DNA of 7,252 nucleotides from assembly GCA_034722175.1 (NCBI GenBank), contig JAYENR010000202.1, positions 1-7,252 of the forward strand, given 5' to 3'. Origin of the DNA: Thiomicrorhabdus sp034722175. Lineage in GTDB: Bacteria > Pseudomonadota > Gammaproteobacteria > Thiomicrospirales > Thiomicrospiraceae. The number at the start of each line of letters is the position of its first letter. The first letter of the stretch is position 1. The position numbers and the translations under genes were made by a program. Under the pieces are notes generated by a model. The model was not told where the DNA came from and ran no database searches. It worked only from the letters and a program-made list of their open reading frames with translations. Positions 1 to 6,609 of this stretch are shown here, in pieces.

Positions 1-243
1 TTGGGTGTTCCTGTTCAGTCTCGTGCCCTAAGTGGTAATGACTCTTTATTGTCGATTGTACAGATGCCAGGTGGCATTCCGGTTGGAACCTTAGCGATTG
101 GGGATGCAGGTTCGAAGAATGCAGGAATCTTAGCGTCTCAGATTGTGGGGAACAGTGATGTAACAGTACGCGCAGCTGTAACAGCATTCCGTACTCAACA
201 GACTCAAATGGTATTGGATAACCCAGACCCACGAGCTGAATAA
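1..243 (+). CDS. purE: N5-carboxyaminoimidazole ribonucleotide mutase, C-terminal half (5' end outside window)
   Basis: PurE converts N5-CAIR to CAIR in de novo purine synthesis, using the product of PurK; it is a cytoplasmic, usually octameric enzyme. The visible 80 residues carry the family core GVPVQSRALSGNDSLLSIVQ, then MPGGIPVGTLAIG, and end in the typical tail VLDNPDPRAE. The family is about 160-170 residues long, so roughly half is missing to the left. The TTG at the first base is an internal leucine codon, not a start: the conserved fold already runs at residue 1. The stop is TAA at 241-243. purK follows on the same strand after an 89-base gap that contains an intrinsic terminator. 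Nothing in the visible part is abnormal. Confidence 0.95.
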   Translation: MGVPVQSRALSGNDSLLSIVQMPGGIPVGTLAIGDAGSKNAGILASQIVGNSDVTVRAAVTAFRTQQTQMVLDNPDPRAE

Positions 244-265
244 GTTATAAATCAAAAAAGTTTTC

Positions 266-315
266 AAAACCGTAATGGTGGTTGTTTGATAAAATGGCCT
301 CATTACGGTTTTTTT
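266..315 (+). terminator. Intrinsic terminator between purE and purK
   Basis: A perfect 12-bp inverted repeat, AAAACCGTAATG (266-277) and CATTACGGTTTT (301-312), is separated by a 23-base loop and runs into seven T residues (309-315). This is the form of a rho-independent terminator. It sits after the purE stop and ends only a few bases before the purK ribosome binding site. Termination may be partial, or purK may be expressed by read-through. The loop is longer than usual, which lowers certainty about efficiency. Confidence 0.75.
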
Positions 316-332
316 GTTTGGAGAGAGTGGGT

Positions 333-1442
333 ATGACCCCAATTACAAAGTCTATCGGTGTATTAGGTGCCGGTCAGTTAGGTCGAATGTTAGCGATTGC
401 AGGTTATCCGCTAGGCCAAAAGTTTGGTTTTTTAGGGATCAGTGATGATGAGCCTTCGGCATTGTTGGGTCATATGCACAAACAAACCGATGATGTCGAT
501 AGCTATAAAAAGCTGGTTGAGTTTGCAGATGTCATTACCTATGAGAGTGAAAATACCGATATCGAGATCGTTAAAATGATTGCCGAAACCACTCCCGTAT
601 ATCCAGCTGAAAAATCTTTGTTTTTCTCTCAGCACCGTGGACGTGAGAAGGGGCTGTTTGATCAGTTAAATATTCCGTGTGCGCCCTATAAGGTAGTGAA
701 CTCTTTAGATGAATTAAAAGCCGCCGTATCTGAGATTGGTCTGCCTTCCGTGCTTAAAACCACCACCGAAGGTTATGATGGTAAAGGTCAGTTTGTTTTA
801 AAGTCTGAAGATCAAATTGAACAGGCCTGGTCAGAAATTGGCAACCGTGAATTGGTGCTAGAAGGCTTTGTCGACTTTATGCGTGAACTGTCAATTGTGG
901 CAGTGCGTAATGCTAATAATGAACACGTGTATTATCCGTTGGTGCAGAATGTGCATCATGAAGGGATTTTGCGTTATACCATTGCACCTGCACGAGAGAT
1001 CTCTGAAGAGATTCAGAAGCAAGCTGAGTCCTATATGCAGAGCCTTTTGGATGAGTTGGATCATGTCGGTGTTTTGACTTTGGAATTGTTTGAAACCACG
1101 TCACATGGCTTGGTGGCCAACGAGATGGCGCCACGAGTACATAATTCAGGACACTGGACGATTGATGGCGCTATGACCTCTCAGTTTGAAAACCACGTCC
1201 GTGCGATTACGGGTCTGCCGTTAGGTGATACCACGCCGCGCCAGCCTTTGGCGGCAATGGTGAATATTATTGGTGAAACAGGTCCGGTTGAAAAGGTGTT
1301 GACGATGCCGAAAGCACACCTGCATTTGTACGACAAAAGTGAACGACAAGGTCGTAAATTAGGTCACATTAATGTGATGGCTGAAAACGAAGAGGAGTTG
1401 TTAGAACATATGAAACAACTTGCGGAGTTTATGCCGAAATAG
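333..1442 (+). CDS. purK: N5-carboxyaminoimidazole ribonucleotide synthase (PurK)
   Basis: PurK is the ATP-grasp enzyme that carboxylates AIR with bicarbonate and ATP to give N5-CAIR, the PurE substrate. From the ATG at 333 the protein has 369 residues, within the family range. Landmarks are the N-terminal GVLGAGQLGRML (9-20), SQHRGREK (99-106) entering the ATP-grasp region, KTTTEGYDGKGQ (142-153, the glycine-rich ATP loop), and NEMAPRVHNSGHWT (263-276) followed by SQFENHVRAITGLPLG, the strongest family signature. The frame is open further upstream (TTG at 282, ATG at 294), but those codons fall inside the terminator hairpin. The ATG at 333 directly follows GGAGAG at 320-325 and gives the usual PurK N-terminus, so I chose it. 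It converges on nnr with a 13-base gap. Confidence 0.95.
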   Translation: MTPITKSIGVLGAGQLGRMLAIAGYPLGQKFGFLGISDDEPSALLGHMHKQTDDVDSYKKLVEFADVITYESENTDIEIVKMIAETTPVYPAEKSLFFSQHRGREKGLFDQLNIPCAPYKVVNSLDELKAAVSEIGLPSVLKTTTEGYDGKGQFVLKSEDQIEQAWSEIGNRELVLEGFVDFMRELSIVAVRNANNEHVYYPLVQNVHHEGILRYTIAPAREISEEIQKQAESYMQSLLDELDHVGVLTLELFETTSHGLVANEMAPRVHNSGHWTIDGAMTSQFENHVRAITGLPLGDTTPRQPLAAMVNIIGETGPVEKVLTMPKAHLHLYDKSERQGRKLGHINVMAENEEELLEHMKQLAEFMPK

Positions 1443-1455
1443 TTTTCAGCATTTT

Positions 1456-2922
1456 TTAGCGATTCGCATAGGTCATGAGTTGACTGAGTGTAGAGGCCAG
1501 TTCGGTTGGTAACAGACCGTGCTGGCCTTTTTGTTGGGCAATAATATCACCTGCATGAGCGTGTAAGTTTACCCCTAAACAGGTTGCTTTAAACAGAGGC
1601 ATACCCTGAGCAATGAGCCCGGCAATGGTTCCGGTTAATACATCGCCCATGCCGCCTGTCGCCATGCCAGGATTGCCTGCTAAACACATCTCTAGGTGTT
1701 TACCATCGTAGATTAAGCTGGCATTGCCTTTTAAGACAACCACGCCTCCATACTGTTTTTGAATGGCTTTGATCGCAGTAATGCGATCCTGTTGAATCGT
1801 TTCAGTTGTGGTGTTGAGCAAGCGAGCGGCTTCACCGGGGTGTGGAGTCAGAACCCAGTTAGTTTGCTGTTGTGGTTGCTGTGATAATAAGGTTAGGGCA
1901 TCCGCATCGAATACTTTAGGTTGTGGTTGGTTAAGACTTTCTTTAAATAGATTTTTGCCCCACTCTGTTAAACCTAATCCAGGCCCGATAGCGATGACTT
2001 TAGTTTGTTTGACTTGCTGTTCCAGCTCTTCAGGGGAGTAACACATCAGTTCTGGCAAGGCCTGAGTTAAAGCGATGCCATGCTCTGGATGGGTAATTAC
2101 TTTTACCAGGCCTGTTCCAACCTTTAAGCTGGCTAACCCAGCCATTTGAATGGCCCCCATCATATGTTGATCGCCACCAATTAAGCACACGCTTCCTGTT
2201 GAGCCTTTATGGCTGTTTTCTGGACGTTTTGGAAGTTGGTTTAGCCAATGCTTTAAAGGGTGGTTAATAGCAATAGGGGCTTGGGAGTGCAAGACTTCTG
2301 GTGATAAATAGAGATTGCTGTAATGAACCTTTCCACAATAGTCAGCTCCATTAAACTGGTAAAGGCCGGGTTTTTGAGTGATAAAGGTACAAGTACGTTC
2401 GGCTTTGATCGCAGTACCTAAAATTTGACCGGTATTAGCATCTAAACCACTTGGAATATCTAACGCTAAAACGGGTGTTTTTACTGCATTGATTTGTTCT
2501 ATCCAGTGGGCGATATCACCTGTAATCTCTCGATCTAAGCCTGTGCCAAATAGAGCATCAATGATGACATCATACTCGTTGAGGCAGTCTGTTGGAAAGG
2601 GGGAGGTCTTTACGCCTAGCTGTTTAACTTCTTGAAAAGCTAATAAAGCCTCGTTTTTTAGAGTTTCAGTTTTGCCGGTTAAAACAATATCTACCTCTAT
2701 TCCAGCCATTAACGCCAGTTGAGCGACCACAAAACCATCACCACCGTTATTGCCAGTTCCGCACACAATCAACAACTTTTTGGTTTTTGGGTAGTGCGTT
2801 AACAGAGTTTCGTAACTGAACAGGCCTGCTCGTTTCATTAGTAACAAGCTAGGGATATTGGCTTGATGAATGGCATAGTGGTCAATGGCTTGGCTTTGTT
2901 GAGCGGTGTAAAATTCAATCAT
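1456..2922 (-). CDS. nnr: Bifunctional NAD(P)HX epimerase / ADP-dependent NAD(P)HX dehydratase
   Basis: This protein repairs hydrated NADH and NADPH: the N-terminal YjeF_N domain epimerises R- and S-NAD(P)HX, and the C-terminal ribokinase-like domain dehydrates the S form with ADP. The 488 residues match the length of the fused E. coli-type protein. The epimerase half shows CGTGNNGGDGF (54-64), DALFGTGLDR (122-131) and LDIPSGLDANTG (154-165). The dehydratase half starts near residue 235 and shows KGSTGSVCLIGG (239-250), TPHPGEAARLL (359-369) and GNPGMATGGMGDVLTG (416-431), with the catalytic-type Asp at 427. The start ATG is at 2920-2922, with only a weak GGA upstream. It is the last gene of the leftward run, 93 bases after the VanZ gene. 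Two CAGGCCTG copies lie inside it. Confidence 0.95.
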   Translation of the reverse strand: MIEFYTAQQSQAIDHYAIHQANIPSLLLMKRAGLFSYETLLTHYPKTKKLLIVCGTGNNGGDGFVVAQLALMAGIEVDIVLTGKTETLKNEALLAFQEVKQLGVKTSPFPTDCLNEYDVIIDALFGTGLDREITGDIAHWIEQINAVKTPVLALDIPSGLDANTGQILGTAIKAERTCTFITQKPGLYQFNGADYCGKVHYSNLYLSPEVLHSQAPIAINHPLKHWLNQLPKRPENSHKGSTGSVCLIGGDQHMMGAIQMAGLASLKVGTGLVKVITHPEHGIALTQALPELMCYSPEELEQQVKQTKVIAIGPGLGLTEWGKNLFKESLNQPQPKVFDADALTLLSQQPQQQTNWVLTPHPGEAARLLNTTTETIQQDRITAIKAIQKQYGGVVVLKGNASLIYDGKHLEMCLAGNPGMATGGMGDVLTGTIAGLIAQGMPLFKATCLGVNLHAHAGDIIAQQKGQHGLLPTELASTLSQLMTYANR

Positions 2923-3015
2923 ATTAAATCCAATAAAGAATAATCATGCGATTTAAAATCAGCAGGCCTGGTTAGATTAAATTTACTGTATCAACTTCTG
3001 ACAGGAGTGTAAAAG

Positions 3016-3375
3016 TTATTCTGGCTTTTGCAGTTTTGGGTAGAGAAAATCGCCACCTTTAGAGGCTATAAACAGAGCGATCAATATACCCGCCGTATTG
3101 GCGAGCATATCCAGAATAGAAAATTCACGCCCCGTTAAAGGTTGAATAAACTCAATGGCAACGCCTAAGCCAATGAAGATCCAGATTAGATGCAGGCGTG
3201 CTTTGTCTTGGTATAGCTGTGAAAACCAAAGCATTAAAGTGCCATAGGCAATGAAGTGTTTCACTTTATCGATTTGACTGTCTGCTGCCTGCTCAACTTG
3301 CGGCATAAAAATAGACAGATAGATAATCGCTGCGACAATGACGAGTCCCGCTAAAAACCAAAGAGTTCGAATCAT
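3016..3375 (-). CDS. VanZ-family small membrane protein
   Basis: A 119-residue integral membrane protein of the VanZ-like family; the exact role of most members is unknown (the namesake gives low-level teicoplanin resistance). The order of features is a hydrophobic helix (about 5-24), the conserved DKVKHFIAYG (36-45), a second hydrophobic helix (about 62-77) ending in E75, then GREFSILDMLANTAG (82-96) with the family Asp and Asn, and a final hydrophobic stretch (to about 103). The start is the ATG at 3373-3375, which overlaps the uppP stop as ATGA, so translation is probably coupled. The frame stays open 15 codons further up inside uppP, but that extension is polar and overlaps more. Pairing with uppP hints at a cell-envelope role; this is inference. 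Confidence 0.85.
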   Translation of the reverse strand: MIRTLWFLAGLVIVAAIIYLSIFMPQVEQAADSQIDKVKHFIAYGTLMLWFSQLYQDKARLHLIWIFIGLGVAIEFIQPLTGREFSILDMLANTAGILIALFIASKGGDFLYPKLQKPE

Positions 3376-4181
3376 ATAAATAGGTAAACCAATAGTGCAC
3401 CTAAAGCAAAACGATACCAAGCAAACGGTGCCATACCGATTTTACTGATCCACTTTAAGAACAGAGAGATAATAATGTAGGCACTGATGGCTGAGATGAC
3501 GGTACCGCCAATTAAAGCATTCCATTGAATGGGGTCGGTGCTTTCAATCAGATCTTTTGTTTTTAGCAGGCCTGCTCCCAATATGATTGGGATTGATAGT
3601 AGGAAAGAGAAACGCGCTGCTGCTTCACGGCTAAGCCCTAAAAATAGGGCAGCCGTAATGGTGATACCTGAGCGGGAAGTACCAGGGATTAGAGCCAAAG
3701 CTTGAGCAACACCGATAATCATAATGTCTTTAAAGCTAAGACTGTATTCATCACGAATTTGTTGGCCTTTGACGTCGGACCACCATAACAGAACCCCAAA
3801 CCCAATGGTGGTTGCCGCAATCAGTAGTGGATTACGTAACGCTTCTTCTAAACCTTGATTTAGAAACAGACCAAACAGAACGGCGGGAATGGTTGCAAAG
3901 ATCACCCACCAAGCTAAGCGACTGTTAGAGGTCGGTTGACGGGTGATTAATGAACGACTCCAGTCCCGTGCCATGAGCCAGATATCATGTCTAAAATAGA
4001 CAATGACTGCCGTTAAAGTTCCGATATGGACTGCGACATCAAACGCTAAACCTTGGTCAGGCCAGCCAAACAGGTTGGGCATTAAAATCAGGTGTCCAGA
4101 ACTGGAAATCGGTAAGAACTCAGTCAGTCCTTGGATCAGTGCCAGAACGGTAATTTGTAGCCAATCTAAGGTAGGTTCCAT
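3372..4181 (-). CDS. uppP: Undecaprenyl-diphosphate phosphatase (BacA/UppP family)
   Basis: UppP removes a phosphate from undecaprenyl diphosphate in the inner membrane, recycling the lipid carrier for peptidoglycan and other envelope polymers; overexpression gives bacitracin resistance in known cases. At 269 residues it has family length. The first signature, QGLTEFLPISSSGHL (17-31), holds the (E/Q)xxxE motif with Glu21, Ser26-28 and His30. The second, PGTSRSG (166-172), holds the essential Arg170. Several hydrophobic segments fill the rest (about 48-63, 91-108, 119-134, 193-205, 223-242 and the C-terminus). The start ATG at 4179-4181 has only a weak AAGA upstream. It lies 33 bases after midA and overlaps the next gene by four bases, so the three are probably co-transcribed. 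Confidence 0.96.
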   Translation of the reverse strand: MEPTLDWLQITVLALIQGLTEFLPISSSGHLILMPNLFGWPDQGLAFDVAVHIGTLTAVIVYFRHDIWLMARDWSRSLITRQPTSNSRLAWWVIFATIPAVLFGLFLNQGLEEALRNPLLIAATTIGFGVLLWWSDVKGQQIRDEYSLSFKDIMIIGVAQALALIPGTSRSGITITAALFLGLSREAAARFSFLLSIPIILGAGLLKTKDLIESTDPIQWNALIGGTVISAISAYIIISLFLKWISKIGMAPFAWYRFALGALLVYLFI

Positions 4182-4214
4182 ATCGTAGTCTTATGTTCGT
4201 GTTAATGGCGCGTA

Positions 4215-5402
4215 TTATAACTGATGACGAAGATCGCGCAGACTAAATCCAATTAGGGATTGGTCTAAGTTTTTACTTAATGCAATGACCTTAAACGATT
4301 CACCCATCTCATTGGGTAAGGTTAAGGTTTTAATCTGTTGGGCAATCTTAAGTTGTTCAGTGACAGGTGCGTCTGGATCAGAAGCCATTTCTAACAGGCC
4401 TGTTGCCATTAAAAACTGGGCTTGAGTGGTGTATCCGGCAACTTTTAAACCAGAATCATAAGCGGATTCGGCCACGGCGGTAAAGTCGACGTGTGCGGTA
4501 ATATCTTGCAGGCCTGGGTAATAAAAAGGGTTGCTGTGAGCGCGATGCTGATAGTGGCAACGTAGGGTTCCCATCACTCGAGCGGGTTGATAGTATTCGT
4601 GGCGGCTATAGCCATAATCAATTAATAACACGGCACCTTGGCTTAAAAAGTCACTAATGGATTGTAACCAGGGCTGAATGTTGATATTGATCTCTGTTTC
4701 GTAACCTAAATCAGAAACCTTGCCAATGTGTTCGATAAGCTGATTGGCGAACTGTTGTAACGGTTTTTGGGTGATTTTTTGATAATCCCAATCAAATTGC
4801 TGAGTTTTTTCATTGAAGCGAACATAGCCTTGCAATGACTGTTCTGGTTCAATGCGTAAACGTTCAAGAGGCATCGCATCTAAGACTTCATTTGCTAATA
4901 CCACGGCTGAGATGGGTTGTTTTGGCAGCTCATCAAGCCAAATGATTTTGTTAAACAAATAGTCTGGAAGGTTTTCTTTTAAGGTAGATTGTTGGCGTGC
5001 CCGTAAATCACTACTGAGTTCAATGATGTAGTAATGTTCAATCTCTTGTTGTTGGTCGTTTAACTCCAATAAAATGTCTTTCGCCATGGTGCCTTGGCCT
5101 GCACCAAATTCTAAAATATTGGCTTCAGGCAGATGTTTCAGCACTTGAATGGCTTGTCTCGCGAGGCATCTTGAAAAAATGGGTGAGATTTCTGGTGCGG
5201 TAATAAAATCACCAGCTTGGCCAATTTTAGGTAAGCCATTGGCGTAGTAACCTAATCCCGGTGTGTAGAGTGCTTTTTCCATAAATTGGGCAAAGGTTAA
5301 ATTGCCATGACGACGAATTGATTTTTGGATTCGTTCGCTCAGTTTTGCACTGTGTTGTTTTGCTTCTTCAGAAGGCTCGGGTAGGGTGTTTTGAGGTTTC
5401 AT
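4215..5402 (-). CDS. MidA/NDUFAF7-like class I SAM-dependent methyltransferase
   Basis: A 395-residue protein of the family that includes human NDUFAF7/MidA, which methylates an arginine of a complex I subunit; the bacterial substrate is not established. Motifs in order are LTFAQFMEKALYTPGLGYY (35-53), GDFITAPEISPIF (64-76), the SAM-binding loop ILEFGAGQGT (96-105), ANEVLDAMP (170-178), DYGY (262-265), GTLRCHYQH (278-286), DITAHVDFT (300-308) and MGESFKVI (366-373). Together these are diagnostic for the family. No signal peptide or membrane segment is visible, so it is probably cytoplasmic. The start ATG at 5400-5402 has no recognisable Shine-Dalgarno, but the N-terminus before the conserved core is of normal length. 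It heads the leftward run into uppP. Two CAGGCCTG copies lie inside it. Confidence 0.92.
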   Translation of the reverse strand: MKPQNTLPEPSEEAKQHSAKLSERIQKSIRRHGNLTFAQFMEKALYTPGLGYYANGLPKIGQAGDFITAPEISPIFSRCLARQAIQVLKHLPEANILEFGAGQGTMAKDILLELNDQQQEIEHYYIIELSSDLRARQQSTLKENLPDYLFNKIIWLDELPKQPISAVVLANEVLDAMPLERLRIEPEQSLQGYVRFNEKTQQFDWDYQKITQKPLQQFANQLIEHIGKVSDLGYETEININIQPWLQSISDFLSQGAVLLIDYGYSRHEYYQPARVMGTLRCHYQHRAHSNPFYYPGLQDITAHVDFTAVAESAYDSGLKVAGYTTQAQFLMATGLLEMASDPDAPVTEQLKIAQQIKTLTLPNEMGESFKVIALSKNLDQSLIGFSLRDLRHQL

Positions 5403-5645
5403 TATTTTATAAAATGTCTGGCTAATTGAGTGTGGTATTATGCTATAAATGAAGTTTAACTACTAGTTAAACGGTGTGTTAAAAGATGCTTTAAAATGGT
5501 TCATGATCGCGTTTAGATTGGTGAGTGATTAACTTTATTTTTCGAATTGATCGTTTGAAGTTGCTTAGGTTGGTTTTAAAATTGCTAATTCATTATTCAG
5601 TGTGACATTTTCAATAATTTCTGTGTAAAAGGTTTAGTTATTCAC
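5403..5645. promoter_or_regulatory. Divergent intergenic region between midA and the FliG-C-like pair
   Basis: This 243-base AT-rich stretch has no credible coding frame and must hold the promoters for both directions. On the plus strand TGCTATAAA (5441-5449) is a good extended -10 box without a clear -35. On the minus strand CATAAT (5442-5437) is a possible -10 with a poor -35. A 19-bp palindrome starts 4 bases after the plus-strand box. Nearer the first plus-strand gene, GTGACA (5602-5607 by eye) followed about 18 bases later by TAAAAG is a weaker alternative promoter. I saw no sigma-28-type (flagellar) promoter. Confidence 0.4.
5454..5472. promoter_or_regulatory. Perfect 19-bp palindrome, candidate operator
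   Basis: GTTTAACTACTAGTTAAAC is a perfect inverted repeat with 9-bp arms around one central base. It lies about where transcription would begin from the extended -10 box at 5441-5449, and just upstream of the possible leftward promoter of midA. Position and symmetry suit a dimeric repressor or activator site controlling one or both divergent units. The regulator is not in the window. The arms are AT-rich, and there is no T-run, so it is not a terminator. Confidence 0.5.
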
Positions 5646-6110
5646 ATGAAAGTCGGTATAAAAAAACTTCAAGGGGATGAGTGGCAGGTGCATATTGGGT
5701 GTGCCAGGGTCAAAATGGATCGTTTTTCTTTGGAGTTATTGAATAGCACTCTAGAGCATTTAACGATGTTGAAGAGCGGTCAAAGCCACTCTAATGTTAA
5801 GAGTTATATCAAGCTTGGTTTACGACTTGATGACCTAGATGATCGAGCATTGCAGAAAGTGTTATCAAATTTGGACAGTAAAGAGATTTTGATTTTGCTT
5901 TTAGCCGTAAAAAAACCGGACTTTACTCAGAAAATTTTAAAAAACATTGGTGGAATCTTGTCTAAACAGTTACAGGCTGATTTAGAAGTCACAGAGCTTC
6001 CAGACGAAGATCAGGTTAAAAGATCCATTCAGCATATTGTTGAAACTCTGTTTTCGATGGAAGCAAACGGTCAAATTGAAATTGTTAAAAATGATACAAA
6101 ATATATTTAA
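5646..6110 (+). CDS. Small FliG C-terminal-domain-like protein (first of pair)
   Basis: A 154-residue soluble protein without signal peptide or membrane segment. Residues 1-40 are predicted strand-turn-strand then helix and resemble the start of the next protein. Residues about 62-146 resemble the C-terminal domain of the flagellar switch protein FliG: LDDLDDRALQKVLSNLDSKE (61-80), then KILKN (96-100), ADL (111-113) and NGQIEI (141-146), in the same order and spacing as LDDR-IQ--L--VDS, KFLRN, DDL and GE--I in FliG. By hand alignment to E. coli FliG, the torque residues Lys264, Arg281, Asp288 and Arg297 are not kept; only Asp289 is (D112). It lacks the N- and middle domains of FliG (full length about 330). 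The start ATG has a weak, distant AAAAGG. It is probably co-transcribed with the next gene. Function unknown. Confidence 0.75.
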   Translation: MKVGIKKLQGDEWQVHIGCARVKMDRFSLELLNSTLEHLTMLKSGQSHSNVKSYIKLGLRLDDLDDRALQKVLSNLDSKEILILLLAVKKPDFTQKILKNIGGILSKQLQADLEVTELPDEDQVKRSIQHIVETLFSMEANGQIEIVKNDTKYI

Positions 6111-6119
6111 GGCTGAGTC

Positions 6120-6581
6120 ATGGAAGTAACCGCAAAACGTAACCAACAAGGCGAATATGAGCTCGAAATGGGGCCAGTTACAATCGAATTGAACTCTCAG
6201 GTGATCGAGGCTCTGCAAGCGGTGATTGATAAACGTTTAAATAACTCAAGTGATCAAGAAGCACAGCTATTGGATAAAAAAATTCAAGCGTATCGTGTAT
6301 TAGCCACCAAAATGGTGGATGTGGACGATCGGATTGTTCAGCAATTTGCACCCCAGGTGGGAGCGGAACAACTAGTGACCATGGTGCGTTTAGCGGAGGG
6401 TGATAAGTTACGTGAAAAGGTGTTAAGAAATCTATCAAAACAAAATCGACGCCAATTTGAAGACGACGATAAGGCTTTGGGAGAGATTACCTATCAGCAC
6501 GCTTGTTTATATATGGAGCAGATCGTGCCTTTAATAAAACAAGCTGCACAGCATCAAAAACAACTTCAAGCTGAACGCTAG
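6120..6581 (+). CDS. Small FliG C-terminal-domain-like protein (second of pair)
   Basis: A 153-residue soluble protein, 9 bases downstream of its paralogue. The N-terminal part (1-40) shares the hairpin pattern M-V--K---G-----(I/M)G. Residues about 66-140 resemble FliG-C more closely than the first protein does: VDVDDRIVQQ (66-75), LREKVLRNLS (97-106, nearly identical to LREKFLRNMS of FliG) and EDDD (114-117). By hand alignment a basic residue remains at the Lys264 position (R90) and both Asp288 and Asp289 are kept, while Arg281 becomes Gln and Arg297 becomes Thr. The C-terminus is a charged Gln-rich helix (139-153). There is no FliG N- or middle domain. The start ATG follows a weak GGCTGAG. 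It converges on folB with 28 bases between the stops. Function unknown; it might bind FliG partners such as MotA or FliM/N, or use the fold for something else. Confidence 0.78.
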   Translation: MEVTAKRNQQGEYELEMGPVTIELNSQVIEALQAVIDKRLNNSSDQEAQLLDKKIQAYRVLATKMVDVDDRIVQQFAPQVGAEQLVTMVRLAEGDKLREKVLRNLSKQNRRQFEDDDKALGEITYQHACLYMEQIVPLIKQAAQHQKQLQAER

Positions 6582-6609
6582 ATCCAATTCGCAGCTCGAG
6601 TTAGATAGA

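Larger units (their letters stand above)
822..4516. repeat. Iterated palindrome CAGGCCTG, seven copies
   Basis: Exact CAGGCCTG occurs at 822-829 (purK), 2107-2114 and 2821-2828 (nnr), 2963-2970 (between the VanZ gene and nnr), 3567-3574 (uppP), and 4395-4402 and 4509-4516 (midA). All but the last fit ANCAGGCCTGNT. Near-copies with the AGGCCT core are at 2057-2064, 6937-6944 and 7229-7236. An 8-mer should occur about 0.1 times in a window of this size. In the minus-strand genes the copies all encode a Gly-Leu pair as GGC CTG. One copy is intergenic, so protein sequence alone does not explain them. The function is unknown. Confidence 0.8.

Noticed and set aside
282..332. Longer purK start (TTG at 282 or ATG at 294)
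   Set aside because: These codons lie inside the terminator loop and stem, have no Shine-Dalgarno, and add a tail unlike PurK; the ATG at 333 has a good site and the usual N-terminus.
913..1134. Open frames opposite or out of phase within purK, nnr, midA and the FliG-C-like genes
   Set aside because: They lie entirely inside strongly supported genes, show no family resemblance and have unnatural composition; they are shadows of the real frames.
1380..1457. Inverted repeat GCTGAAAAC (1380-1388) / GTTTTCAGC (1442-1450) followed by T6, as a purK terminator
   Set aside because: The 53-base loop is too long for a typical intrinsic terminator and the left arm is within coding sequence. It could still contribute, but I do not call it.
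5404..5415. ATTTTATAAAAT palindrome just before the midA start
   Set aside because: Composed only of A and T; such 12-mers arise easily in this AT-rich spacer, and it sits too close to the ATG to be the -10 box for that start.
6304..6318. CCACCA-AAA-TGGTGG inverted repeat inside the second FliG-C-like gene
   Set aside because: A short 6-bp stem with a 3-base loop in coding sequence, with no T-run; likely chance.
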